From: Phialocephala subalpina
Taxonomy: Eukaryota; Ascomycota; Leotiomycetes; Helotiales; Mollisiaceae
DNA length: 12,182 bases
Reading direction: 5' to 3'
Assembly: GCA_900073065.1 (NCBI GenBank)
Contig: FJOG01000002.1
Span: 1-12,182 of the forward strand
Shown: positions 1 to 9,437 of the stretch, in pieces
Position numbering within the stretch: position 1 is the first letter of the stretch
Layout of the letters: each line of letters opens with the position of its first letter
Made by a program: the position numbers and the translations under genes
Notes under the pieces: model-generated
Databases searched by the model: none
Seen by the model: only the letters and a program-made list of their open reading frames with translations
What the model was told of the DNA's origin: nothing

Positions 1-1199
1 CGATAATACTTTGAAAAGTTTATATTAAGTATTAATACGAGAGATACTCTATTTATTTTTTATACCCTTTACTCGGCCCGTTGGAACTCCGAGTAATACG
101 CCTCAAATGCCTCTATTGCCTTACTTCGATTAAACCTTTTTTTGATTACTAACCTCATTAAACTATCGCTGTAATTACGCAACCCCAAATACTACTTTAT
201 AGCCCTCCTCGTTTAACCACCTCTAAAACTAGCCCTATCGATACAATATAAATAATATTAGCATAATCACGTCTTTATATAAGTAAGTAATATCTAACGA
301 AATCCGAGTCCCGTATTTATCAACATCTTTCTTGCACTAAGAACACTTGCCTCGCCGAAACTCATCCATCCTAATTTACTAGTCCACGGACGCTAAATAC
401 CCAAAATTATCCGCTAAGCCTTAGGACCGGTAATACGTCTTATACTAATGCTTACTATTACTCTGCGGCGCTCTCATCACCTCACAGTAAATATAGTGCG
501 TACCAAGCCATTTGATCACTCGCAAGCGTCGGCTTAAGATATCCTTTTTAACTAATTCGACCGCCTTACTAATTTCCTTTTCTATCTCCACCTCGATTTC
601 CACCTCGTCTTCGCTCTTTACTCCGTCCCGAGGAGTGCCTAATTCCTCTTCCGTTATAGCAATAACGGCCCGATCCAAACCCTCTATACTACTTCCGTCC
701 TTTCCCCTCTAAACCTTATCGTCTCTCTAAAATATAATCCAAAGAAGCCATATCCCGTTACTAATAATAACGCCTTAGACTTTCCGTCGAGCTCGGAGAC
801 CAAGTCATTTCCGATATACGATAATCTTCTGGCCTTAATAGCCCCTTTCCGCTAATACTCCTTACTTATGGGGAAAATAAAACTAATTAAACTATAAACA
901 CGCCGTAATACTATTCTATTAGTATACTTACTTATTCTCGATCCCTTTACAAATTTACTAATTAATTCCACACTTCTAATAATCGCGATATTGCCGATTA
1001 AAACGAATCCCATCCCGTAATTACTCGCTTTATTCCAAATTTATTCTATTTGTCCGAGTATAACCCACGGGCGAATACTCTATTTCAACCGGCCCATACG
1101 TTGCCTAATAAAACCCATAATACCGCTAAACCTCATTCATCTTATCCTCAAATTGCTATAACGCCTTAATTACTCGAACCTAACCCGCAATCTAATCCG
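1..1199 (-). pseudogene. Degraded coding remnant downstream of the helicase core, possibly its C-terminal extension
   Basis: The minus strand keeps long protein-like stretches interrupted almost only by TAA/TAG at likely Gln codons. Examples are an acidic, Glu-rich segment with GTPRDGV and EDEVEIEVEIEKE at about 570-640, VMRAPQS near 460-480, a CSQCKKDVDKYG pair of cysteines near 310-350, and a basic helical segment with RNYSDSLMRLVIKKRFNRSK near 115-180. It follows the helicase motifs on the same strand, so it could be the C-terminal extension of that protein, where members of the family carry further Cys pairs. I do not recognise the domain itself. The element runs off the left edge of the window. 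Confidence 0.5.
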
Positions 1200-4100
1200 A
1201 AACCCCTCCGCCGTAGTAATCGCAAAACCGTCCGCCAATTTCTTCACAAGTCTACCCTTCTTCATCTAAATAGCTACTTATAGTAAAACGTCGACATTCC
1301 CGTGTTTAAATAAACTACTATATAGCAAACTCGTCGACCGTTAACTTTGTAGCGTTTTGTTTCTCGAGCCGCTAAGATTCGATATCTTCAAGTAGAATAA
1401 TCGAATTAACGTTCTCCCCAGCTCGTTTATTACGCCCAATTTCTTATGTAAAGTCGATTATATTATACGAGATATTAATATGCACGATATATACGATCCA
1501 AGGATAATTTCCATTAATACCGAATACCCTAATAACAACTATAAAACCCGTATTTTATAGCTACTTCTTAATAATTATATCTTTTTCATTAATTATAAAA
1601 TAATAATACAAATAATTTAAAACTTTGGCCATTTTTTCGGTTTTATTTCGGCTATTATAATAAAAGATATTACGCTCTCTCGATTTTAAACGCTAAAGTC
1701 ATGCCATTTTTTTGATTAGTTTTAATATACTTTTATTAGGACATCGCCGTATTATATACCGGATATTAACCCGAATTATACTTATACGAATCAAACGGAA
1801 ATCCGAGATATATATCACTTTACGCAATTTATTTAGTCGAATAAGTGGGAGTATAACTATTAGTAAGATTATAAGGCATCGAAATACTTAAAAATAACCG
1901 AGTTACTATAACTTGGGCCGGTAATTACTAGCTATAAATAAAAGATAATATTTATTAAGTATTATACGGCGTAATAGTTTTCTTTTTCGGAGTATTAATC
2001 TATACGTAATAAACCCGGTTATTATTACTCGATCAGCGCTAACTATTACCACGGGGGTATACCACGTCTCTCCATAGTGCCAAACGATATGCTCGATATA
2101 AGCAAGCTGGAGTCGCCGTACGTAGTTCTTCTCGAGTGCATTAAATAATGCCATTATAATATTAACGCCTAAGTCCCGAAGTATAACTGGAAATATAAAA
2201 GTCAACGTTTTACCGCCTCTAATAAGTAATATTATAATTAATAAAGTCTATTAGTTTAATGTAATAAAAATAGCCTTTCTTTATTCATCCGAACGGAACT
2301 CGGGCTCTTTTTAGTTAAGCACCTTCTTTAGTCCGTTATAAATCTCCTTTTTAGAGTAAATTAAGACTATAGTAAATAGTAAAACCCCAATCGTTATTAC
2401 TTTAACCCGTGGCCGATTAAGAAACGCTATTAGTTTTAACCCGAGTAATTTATATTCGGACAAATTTAAATTTAATAGCGTTAACAATCTCAATTGAAAT
2501 AAATTAATTAGCGGCGAAGTAAAAACCACGAGCTACGATCTTTCCAATGGTAATCTCGACCTCTTAAGAATTAAATTAATTAATAGAGTACTATACGATA
2601 AACTTCGGTAATACTTCGCGGATAGGGATAACTTTTTACTATTTAATCCTAACAATTAATACCATTAAGTACTAATAGCCCTAAAAATCCAAATACTTTT
2701 ATTATTCAAATTGCGGATAATATTACCACGCACCCTATACTACTCCGCAATATCTTTCCTATGAGCAATTACAAGATCTATAATACTTATAACGATATTA
2801 GTATCTTTATACGGTATATCCTCAATCGCAAGAAGATCCCTTAAAAACTTTACTTCGATATATTCGCGGCTTATCTCAATAATCACATTCCGATAATCTT
2901 ACGTAATTAATCGTATTCCTAATCGAATAACAATTTCCTAAATTAAAACTTTAATTAAATGCTCGCAAGTTTATAAACTATACTTATTATACCAAAAATA
3001 ATCACTCCAAAAGAGACTATTTATTTTCTAATTTAAAGTCTCTGAAAATAACTATACGTAAACCAAATATATGGCCCAAATTTATCTTATCCACTATAAA
3101 AGAAATCGTAAGATAATTTTAGCCTTATTAAAAAGTGCTTAAAACTTATAATACCGCGTAATATACGCGATTCGTCCGTTAATCATATATATATTACGCT
3201 TTTAAAGAAGTTTATTATAAAACCAAATAAGTATAATCTCTTCTCCGCGATCAAGTAAACTACCGCCCTTATACCTTAAAGCGAGCGATAATTCTTTGAT
3301 TTGCTTTTATAGTTATTGATACTCGCGAACTCTTATTATTCGCTATATATTCTTCTTTCGGTCTTATAATTACTAATCTTTTAAAGCCTTTAACATTTAA
3401 TCTATTATCTACTCCCTTTTATCCTTCATTCTATTAGCTTTATTTGTCACTTATAAAGTACCTCGTGTAACTAATAATAAATCATTTTAAATCATATCCA
3501 AATTAATTTTAAACTGGTTTTTTTTTGTAAAACTTATATTAAATTTTACTATAAAATGTTTTCGGCTTCCCGGATTATATCGTAAATTATATCTTTAAAC
3601 CGCTTAATCGGTAATAATTTCCTATGAAATTTTAAAATATTACTATTCGGACGATTCGTTTCAAACTAAGTCTAAGTAATATTAGGCTAATTAATTTTTT
3701 GTATGCTTATTGTCTTATTATACCCTAACATCTTAATTAAGAAGCTACATAGGCTATAGCTTCTAACCACGAGATATTTCTTCCGCAATTCAAAAAAACC
3801 AGTCGATATTTATTACAATTTAATTTGCTTTCATAATTACTAAGAGTATATACTCAACAAATAAAACTCGGACGCAATATATAAATCTAACGAGTATATA
3901 TAAATACTCGTTACTATGCCTTAAGCGATTCTCGTCTTTTATAATGCTTAAAATAACCGCAAAATAAATTATAAAACTATTAAATCGATTATAACCTTTT
4001 AAACTCTACAAAATTATAAACATTATAAATATACTCATCTTTTAGACTTAAATATCTTCGTTTTCTTTGAATTCTAATAACTCGAGTATATTTTACAATA

Positions 4101-4440
4101 ACTATTTCTATTCTAAATTAAATTTTATTAATTCACAATAATCTTTCATCATATCAAGCTCTCTACTATCACTAGCTTCTTAAGTCTCATCCCCCTCTTC
4201 ATCCTCTTTAACGTCATTTATAATAACCTCTTTATTATCGTTTATTAACCCTTTATCCCCACTTTTACTTTTATTACGTTTATAACTCTCTTTCTCTTTT
4301 TGCGCTATATATACTCGTAATAAATAGCAAGTAAAACGACGAAAATAAGTAATATACTAATCCAAACTATCTTCGTTTTATAACCGCACTATAAGCTAAT
4401 TCTTAATTTTCTTAATCGAGTTCGCCGTTTACAATTAATA
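1200..4440 (-). pseudogene. RIP-degraded RecQ-like DNA helicase gene of the telomere-associated fungal family
   Basis: Read on the minus strand through RIP stops, this encodes a recognisable helicase. Motif I (R-GGKTLTF) lies at about 2199-2220, with its first Gly changed to Arg. Motif II lies near 1945-1965 and reads LNKYYLLF, as expected if D-E-C/Y-H became N-K-Y-Y by G-to-A and C-to-T changes, followed by the family-like ASNYRPKL. Motif VI reads IGRNKRAGEN at 1411-1440. A post-helicase cysteine cluster (ECRR, YLDEEG, TCEEIGG, FCDY) spans about 1215-1300. Upstream, RNIYMINGRIAYITRYYK (3136-3205) and a conserved block at about 2640-2770 match the region that precedes the helicase in large fungal RecQ-like proteins, often subtelomeric. 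An acidic, Lys-rich stretch sits near 4150-4310. The gene is clearly dead. Family assignment rests on motif memory; the exact ends are unknown. Confidence 0.82.
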
Positions 4441-5385
4441 TAAAATATCGTTATACAAATTACTTAGCTTATCTATGGTATACTTAATTATTATATTAAC
4501 GATTTCGTTTACGCGCTAAAACTACTTATTTTTCCGGTTTAGCAATTTATTAATATAAATAATACGCCTAATATTACGATTACTAAAATACAATCGCTAT
4601 TACATAAAGTTTTATTAATTAGTATTATTACTCTTTTTAGTCTTAAAATTTATAATTTTAAGCCGTTTTATATCCCGCTCGTTTATTTCGTTAAATTCGC
4701 GTAATAATTAATCTCAAATTACGGCATTTTCGTCATTATCGTTATTTATTATTTCTATTTGCGAAAAAGCCTCTTCTTGGCATTTCACAATAAAATATCA
4801 TTAAAATTTAATCCCAAAAAACGTTTATACTTTCACTATTTTCCAATATACCGAGTCTTATTTTAACTAAAATTATCTATAGCTTTTATAATATTTTTGG
4901 ATCGAGTTTTTTAATACTATAAACTGATTATAATCGTCGCATTAAAATCTATTTAATAATTTCCTTAGTATTATAAATAGTAATTTACCGGGTTCTAGTA
5001 ATTCTATATCCTTTAGATACTATAATAGTAAATATTCATACTTTATAAATACTAGCTTCCGTCTCTCTTTCCCAAGACTATACTACTTACGGAGATAAGT
5101 ATCTAATCCCCGAATTCCCGTGTAATACGAAATACAAAATAAGACTTTATATTTTGCATTATATTTAAACGTATTATTATTTTAATCATCGCGGTTCTAC
5201 TTACTATCCCACTAAATAATTACTTATTTAACAACTTAAGTTAATTAATATACCCAAATTAACTTTAAACCCCCTTTAATTTACTTATATTTAATATATT
5301 AGATATTTAGCACTAAAATCTCTGCTTAATTAATATTATATATTAATAATATAGTAAAGTTTAACGTTCTTATAAAGTTATAGCC
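4441..5385 (-). other. RIP-degraded stretch without a recognisable gene; probable N-terminal remnant of the helicase element
   Basis: On the minus strand the text is again protein-like with Gln-to-stop RIP changes, down from about 5180 (for example MQNIKSYFVFRITREFGD near 5108-5160). It is continuous with the helicase remnant, so it may encode its N-terminal part. I found no zinc-finger or other named motif that proves this, and no intact frame. From 5180 to 5385 I see only AT-rich sequence. Confidence 0.4.
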
Positions 5386-5540
5386 TTTCACCGCCTGCCG
5401 ATTTGAGTTCCGATTTAAGTGCTCCCACTAAGCCTATTCCGTTGCGCTTACCGTATTTAGACGCCGATTTGAGTCAAATCGGAGCCCGCCTCATGTAGAG
5501 GCCGCTACTATTTTAGGATATCGGGTGAAGATTATTACAA
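5386..5540. repeat. GC-richer pocket with repeated GCCGATTTGAGT and a perfect palindrome
   Basis: GC content rises abruptly inside the AT-rich tract. The 12-mer GCCGATTTGAGT occurs at 5397-5408 and again at 5463-5474, and a partial copy (CCGATTTAAG) sits at 5410-5419. The second copy forms the palindrome CCGATTTGA-G-TCAAATCGG at 5464-5482. No gene or tRNA box is visible. It may be the terminus or promoter of the decayed element, or unrelated DNA spared by RIP. This is inference only. Confidence 0.45.
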
Positions 5541-5636
5541 AGCAAGTTCACTTATACATTTTATACATGCCGTCATATATATAACAATACCTTTTCCCAG
5601 AACGCTATGAATTATATATTCAGTATAATTCTAAAA

Positions 5637-7966
5637 TCAATACTCTCGATTTATTTTCGCAACCTCGTCATCCGTGAAACCGCCATTCAAATCAACAGCA
5701 TACTCTTCAAATTTCTTCTTCTCGTCAATCGCTATGCGCAGGTGCGCATACCCCATACGCTCCTTCCTGAACATGGCCAACTGTCTTGCCGTCGATACCG
5801 CATTGCGGATTTCGCGGCCATTGAGCTCCTCCTTCGCCAGTTTGCGGAGGTTCTTTTTGATTTCTGCAGAATTGATGCCCAGGGATGTGGTTCGCGAGTT
5901 CGTGAGGCCTTCGATATGCTCGATGAAGTTAGTCCATATTTGGAAGCGGTCGTCTTCTTGCAACTTCGGGTAGCGAAGTGAGAGCTGAATTCGTGATTTG
6001 AATGCCGCGTCGAAGGTGCCTACGCGGTTACTCGTGAGGATGAGGATTCCATCGTAGTATTCAAGGACGCGGAGGAAGACGGAAACCAAGGCGTTTCGAC
6101 GGAAATCCTCGACTGAGCGTTGCATAAGGAAGACGTCGGCTTCGTCTAGCAGAACAACGCAGCCCCAGGTCTTTCCAAGCATTAACACAGTTTCGAGATA
6201 CTTCTCCACATCTTCAGCGTTCGTTCCCACGTCACCACAGGTGACTCTATACAATGGCTTTTGTGCAATCTCGGCGACACTCTCTGTAGTCAGAGTCTTC
6301 CCTGTCCCAGGTCCACCATGAAGCAAAATGAACAAGCCATTGCCTTTGCCGCTCATCAAGTCGGTACCTTCTCCTGCCGCGATTCGATTTGTTACGAGTG
6401 CCCTGATAAGTTCTTTCTTCTGCTCTTCGACAACAAGCATTTTGAACGCGTCTACATTCCATTGTACTGCCGACATTCGGTTCACATGTAATGTGATCCA
6501 GTCTTTCTTTTGCATGTGGTAGCCAGGAATTGTTGACGGAAGGCAGAGAATGAAGTCATCTTCCCCAGGAGGTGGATTGCCTTGCATCGTTGCCTCTGGT
6601 CCGAGGTCATCTCTGTTGGGTACGACGCTTTCCGGAGGAGGATGCATTTCCGTGTAGGTGTTGATGTCGATCATATACCGAGCATCTGACTTTCAAACAC
6701 GTTTAAATCAGCGAGCAAGTCCCCCTTGATTGATTTGGAACTTACAGGGCTTTGGACTCGTGTAGCTGCATCCCTGCGGTAGCAGACGTAGTTCTGCAGC
6801 CGACACTCCCAGAACATTTTTCCCCGGTCACGCAACGCCTCGCTCACCTCGTGATCTGCAAATCGGATAGGGTATACATCAAGCTCCTGGATATCAAAAC
6901 TCTCTTCCCAGGAGAATCGGCAGTCAACTAACCATGGCTCTGCGTTTTGTTGAAAGAGGCCATCGAAGCTCCAGGAGCTGCCGTGCACGTACCGCTGCGA
7001 ACCGCACGCGTTTTTGATCCTTGCTGCTGCTTTAGTAATGTTGCCGTCAGAAGCTTGCATCAGCCACGATGTTGCAACAAATGCTCTAAGGTACTACGGA
7101 TCGTCACCGTCACGCTTTGACAGCTGAATCTCACCCGGAATCTTAAACATGTTAGTTGAGAAACCTGCACTGATTGGAAGGCAATTTATGACGCTGGATA
7201 CTGAGAAACCCACATAGAGATAAGTCATATATTCTGCCGTTGTTTTGCCCTTCGCCATAAGCAGGTCGACAGTAGCATACTCCTCTCCCAAACTTGCATT
7301 AATGTAAGTCTGGAACAGGCGAAGATGCTGCTGCTGATGTTGTTGAAGCAAGGTAATAGCAGCATCAATATGGCCCTTCTGACAATACCACCAAACAAAA
7401 GGCGCGGTGAACTCGGAAAATTGCTCGAACTTTGGATGTGATGCATTTCCAAATGCTTTAGACCATAATTCCGTCAAAGCAAGACAGAAGGCTTCAGACA
7501 CGATGCAGACTGATTCGTTGACGAGGAGATCTGAGGCATCAGCTCGAATCACAGCAGAATCTGTTCTGCAACATTTGTAATCTTTGTAAACAATGAACGA
7601 TACTGCTTTATAACGTTCAAGATGAAGCTCCAGATGCTCGATCATATCGCTGCCTCTTAGATGGATCGTTTTGGAATTGGTCTTGACGGTCCATGGCACA
7701 TTAAGACACAATTCCTCTGTTGACTGCTTGGCGCATCGAATCCTGTGAATAATTTGATATTCACCTGTTGAGTCATGATCCTTTTTCATGTGTGCCGAAC
7801 GCTCGGCAGCCTTAATTCTATCTGTCATGCTCTTGAGAGAGGCAAGAACCGCGTTATCATCTGTACGTGAGGAAACGCTCAAAAACTGGCAGAGCACTTC
7901 CCGCCAGTCAATCTGGTTGATCATAGGTGGCAGAGGCACAGGCAGTTCGGTTTCCAGATTGCGCAT
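5637..7966 (-). CDS. Fungal AAA+ ATPase with N-terminal DUF7025-type region (three exons, in-frame TAG in exon 2)
   Basis: Model: exons 7966-7214, 7141-6746 and 6689-5637, about 733 codons, giving an ATP-driven remodelling protein of unknown substrate. The N-terminal half has family-like YQIIHRIRC, LHLERYKAVSFIVYKDY and an LFAKG-like LLMAKGKTT segment. Exon 2 carries WSFDGLFQ and the conserved YPIRFADHEVSEALRDRG, and exon 3 opens with RYMIDINTY. The AAA module follows: Walker A GGPGTGKT (about residues 508-515; 6294-6317), Walker B VVLLDEAD (561-568), sensor 1 LILTSNR, an SRH segment AFKSRIQLSL, and sensor 2 GREIRN (about 674-679). ATG 7966 follows an in-frame TAA, but a CTAAC...CAG just upstream could be an acceptor for an earlier exon. 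A TAG at 7094-7096 interrupts exon 2 unless spliced out. The gene is divergent from the gasdermin-like gene; a shared role is unproven. The family call is firm, intactness is not. Confidence 0.85.
6690..6745 (-). other. Intron 2 of the AAA+ gene (56 nt)
   Basis: Canonical donor GTAAGT at 6745, GCTGAT as possible branch point, acceptor GAAAG ending at 6690. Removal joins RVQSP to SDARYMIDINTY in frame, matching the conserved RYMID segment of the family. The neighbouring CAG four bases on (6686) would instead reach a TGA within a few codons. Confidence 0.75.
7094..7096 (-). other. In-frame TAG stop in exon 2 of the AAA+ gene
   Basis: The frame before (…GDDP) and after (YLRAFVATSWL) the TAG is the same and both sides look like family sequence, so a single codon interrupts an otherwise open exon. 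CAG to TAG is the C-to-T change in CpA context that RIP favours. Alternatives are a sequencing error, or use of this TAG as a splice acceptor. Confidence 0.7.
7142..7213 (-). other. Intron 1 of the AAA+ gene (72 nt), with an alternative 120-nt form
   Basis: Donor GTGGGT at 7213, branch-point-like ACTAAC (plus-strand GTTAGT at 7151-7156), acceptor TTTAAG ending at 7142. Removal joins TLY to IPGEIQLSK, restoring a PGE motif that family members have at this place. A second acceptor, CCGTAG ending at 7094, would give a 120-nt intron. It is also in frame and drops 15 residues plus the TAG. Confidence 0.7.
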
Positions 7967-8416
7967 ATCTGCTGTTCGTTAGGATACAAGATTAGGATGT
8001 GATTCAAAAAGGAGGTTATCTACCACCATCTGGCGCACATGGGGCGTCCTTGCGCGACGTGTCTATCCTATGCTCCAATGCTTCACCTACGCGCACGCGT
8101 TTCTGTGGAGGACCCAATTTCTTCTCCATTGACTATAGGTACGGAAATATACTCGTAGCCGGTATCGCGTTTGGGTTTCGTCAACTTGTGACGGGAAACA
8201 ATGAAGCTGGCACAGGCGGATGCAATCCGTCACGTTATGATGTATGTGTGGCAGTTCCCGCTCACCGTACAATACCTGCCACTTGTACTGCAAGCATTGG
8301 CTAGTTCGTGGACCACTCAGCCCCCGCGGCTATCGGGAATGCTTTGGTGAGCCAGGCCGTGATTCTGCAGCATTCGCATTTCGTAGCATCTGGCCTGACT
8401 CCCGAGCATCACCACC
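7967..8416. promoter_or_regulatory. Divergent intergenic region shared by the AAA+ gene and the gasdermin-like gene
   Basis: These 450 bp separate two divergent starts and must contain at least the gasdermin-like promoter. CCAAT occurs on the plus strand at 8075-8079 and 8114-8118, and an ACGCGT at 8095-8100. I see no clear TATA box. The start of the plus gene is preceded by ACCACC directly before ATG, a good fungal start context. Short frames here look like noise. Confidence 0.45.
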
Positions 8417-9304
8417 ATGCCGAGCCATAAAAAATCCTGGATCTTGGTGAAAGGATGCGAATACAACCCAAACCGCTCCTTATCCCTAGGCCAGATCTTC
8501 GCCGATCCGTTCGAACCAAGCTTTCCTCTCCTTCCAGACGGACCACTGCCAATCCCACCAGCCAACATCGAGCCCTCGTATCAGGATTCGGTAACAGATA
8601 GCTCCAGCTCCCTACTGAGCATATCCTTCAGAATCTGGGCTGAAATTGACCTACTGCCTGTCAAAGGCGATGTAGGCGGCCATCGTCAGGTCTCGAAGTC
8701 ACTCTCCTGGCACTTCGACAGACTCGAAGGGCAGATTTTTGTGCCTCGGCTGGCGGACGTCATTGAGGCCATGAAGTCCGATGAAGTCGTTTCCCAGATT
8801 CGCCGGTCCAAGTTCAATTTCCGTAGGCGGCTGTATATGGTGACTGGAGTGAGGATTGCGCGCCGGGCCAGAATGGCAGGCAAAGATTCGGTTTCGGCTG
8901 GAGCGCATGCCAAATTGGGAGCTGATCTGGCGGCCGTTGGAGGGCCTCCAGCCACAGTTGGAGTTGATGGAAGCATTACGAACACTACATCCAACGCTCG
9001 TTCGTTCCAGAACGCATCGGACTTTGTGTATGCGTATCGGTTGTGCGAGGTTTACTACGGAAAGGAGGTCTATTTGAAGCCGTATAGTGACGGAGAGACA
9101 TATGGGCTGAAAGACAACGGTGGAGAAGATGAAGACAGTGAAATGGTGGATGATGACAACATGGACGATGACGACATGGGAGATGTAGTAGAAGAGGATC
9201 GGATTGTTGTGGAAGGGATAAGTGGCTCAGACTATGCTGGGGACGGCGAACTGCGCAAGATCCCCATGCCAGAGACTGACGAGGAAGATTATTACATATT
9301 GTGA
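8417..9304 (+). CDS. Gasdermin-like pore-forming cell-death protein (HET-Q1/RCD-1 type)
   Basis: The gene encodes 295 aa in one exon; ATG 8417 has an ACCACC context. Known fungal gasdermins (HET-Q1, RCD-1) are cytosolic until activated, then permeabilise the plasma membrane. Here residues 1 to about 230 fit the gasdermin N-domain: WILVKG near the start, a long middle segment FVPRLADVIEAMKSDEVVSQ, a basic cluster RRSKFNFRRRLYMVTGVRIARR (about 129-150) and a late FVYAYRLCEVYY strand (about 203-214) like the FRVRQL strand of animal gasdermins. There is no signal peptide or hydrophobic helix. Residues 232-295 form a tail with 26 Asp/Glu among 64 residues, a likely inhibitory segment; HET-Q1 loses a piece of about 5 kDa. 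The convergent neighbour is a subtilisin-like protease, the known partner type. The assignment rests on remembered fold and motif similarity plus this pairing, without a profile search. Confidence 0.78.
   Translation: MPSHKKSWILVKGCEYNPNRSLSLGQIFADPFEPSFPLLPDGPLPIPPANIEPSYQDSVTDSSSSLLSISFRIWAEIDLLPVKGDVGGHRQVSKSLSWHFDRLEGQIFVPRLADVIEAMKSDEVVSQIRRSKFNFRRRLYMVTGVRIARRARMAGKDSVSAGAHAKLGADLAAVGGPPATVGVDGSITNTTSNARSFQNASDFVYAYRLCEVYYGKEVYLKPYSDGETYGLKDNGGEDEDSEMVDDDNMDDDDMGDVVEEDRIVVEGISGSDYAGDGELRKIPMPETDEEDYYIL
9149..9178 (+). repeat. Two 15-bp in-frame repeats in the acidic tail of the gasdermin-like gene
   Basis: Positions 9149-9163 and 9164-9178 are imperfect tandem copies encoding DDDNM and DDDDM. 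They lie inside the Asp-rich part of the tail, and such codon repeats commonly change copy number between strains. Confidence 0.75.
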
Positions 9305-9405
9305 TAGGGTGCTCCAAGGGTTAGAGTTACATAACCAGCTCTCCGTGTCAGAGACTGACAAGGCAGATTGTTGTATTTTGCGATAGGATGCTCTGAGGGT
9401 TAAAG
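9262..9405. repeat. Diverged tandem duplication (79-bp period) spanning the gasdermin stop codon
   Basis: Copy 1 is 9262-9326 and copy 2 is 9341-9405; both contain AGAGACTGAC and a GATAGG.TGCTC..AGGGTTA.AG block. I count 14 mismatches in 65 aligned positions, 12 of them transitions. Copy 1 holds the last codons and TGA of the gene; copy 2 lies in the 3' flank, where the TGA has become CGA followed directly by TAG. The period is not a multiple of three. Confidence 0.85.
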
Positions 9406-9437
9406 GCATCCCGCGATGTTGATTAGTTCTGCAATTT

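Larger units (their letters stand above)
1..5385. repeat. RIP-mutated AT-rich repeat tract
   Basis: The tract is AT-rich and dense in TA-containing triplets (taa, tta, ata). CpA and TpG are scarce on both strands, while CpG (tcg, acg) is still common. That pattern is what RIP leaves: C to T changes, preferentially in CpA, within duplicated DNA of Pezizomycotina. No long open frame survives on either strand. Stops on the minus strand are overwhelmingly TAA and TAG at places where Gln would be expected, as CAA/CAG mutation predicts. The tract therefore represents at least one multicopy element silenced by RIP. It would probably be heterochromatic, which is general knowledge of such tracts and not visible here. 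A RIP index and a self-genome search would confirm it. Confidence 0.9.

Noticed and set aside
512..712. Ser/Thr-rich open frame on the plus strand in the AT-rich tract
   Set aside because: It is the antisense shadow of the Glu-rich minus-strand remnant (E codons read as Ser/Phe on the other strand).
5464..5482. Palindrome as a transcription terminator or tRNA-derived element
   Set aside because: There is no U-run or tRNA A/B box, and hairpin terminators are not expected for fungal Pol II genes; better viewed as a repeat or element-end signal.
6671..7060. A separate small gene upstream of the AAA+ domain
   Set aside because: It is in frame with exon 2 and joins the AAA+ part through a canonical GTAAGT intron; family motifs run across all three pieces, so it is one gene.
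7999..8304. 101-codon plus-strand frame in the divergent region
   Set aside because: GTG start, no domain, and it lies in the expected promoter of the gasdermin-like gene; an overlapping minus-strand frame is just as long per base.
8686..9317. Long minus-strand frames overlapping the gasdermin-like gene
   Set aside because: They are antisense shadows, with no motifs and a His/Pro/Ser-rich composition produced by the acidic codons of the plus strand.
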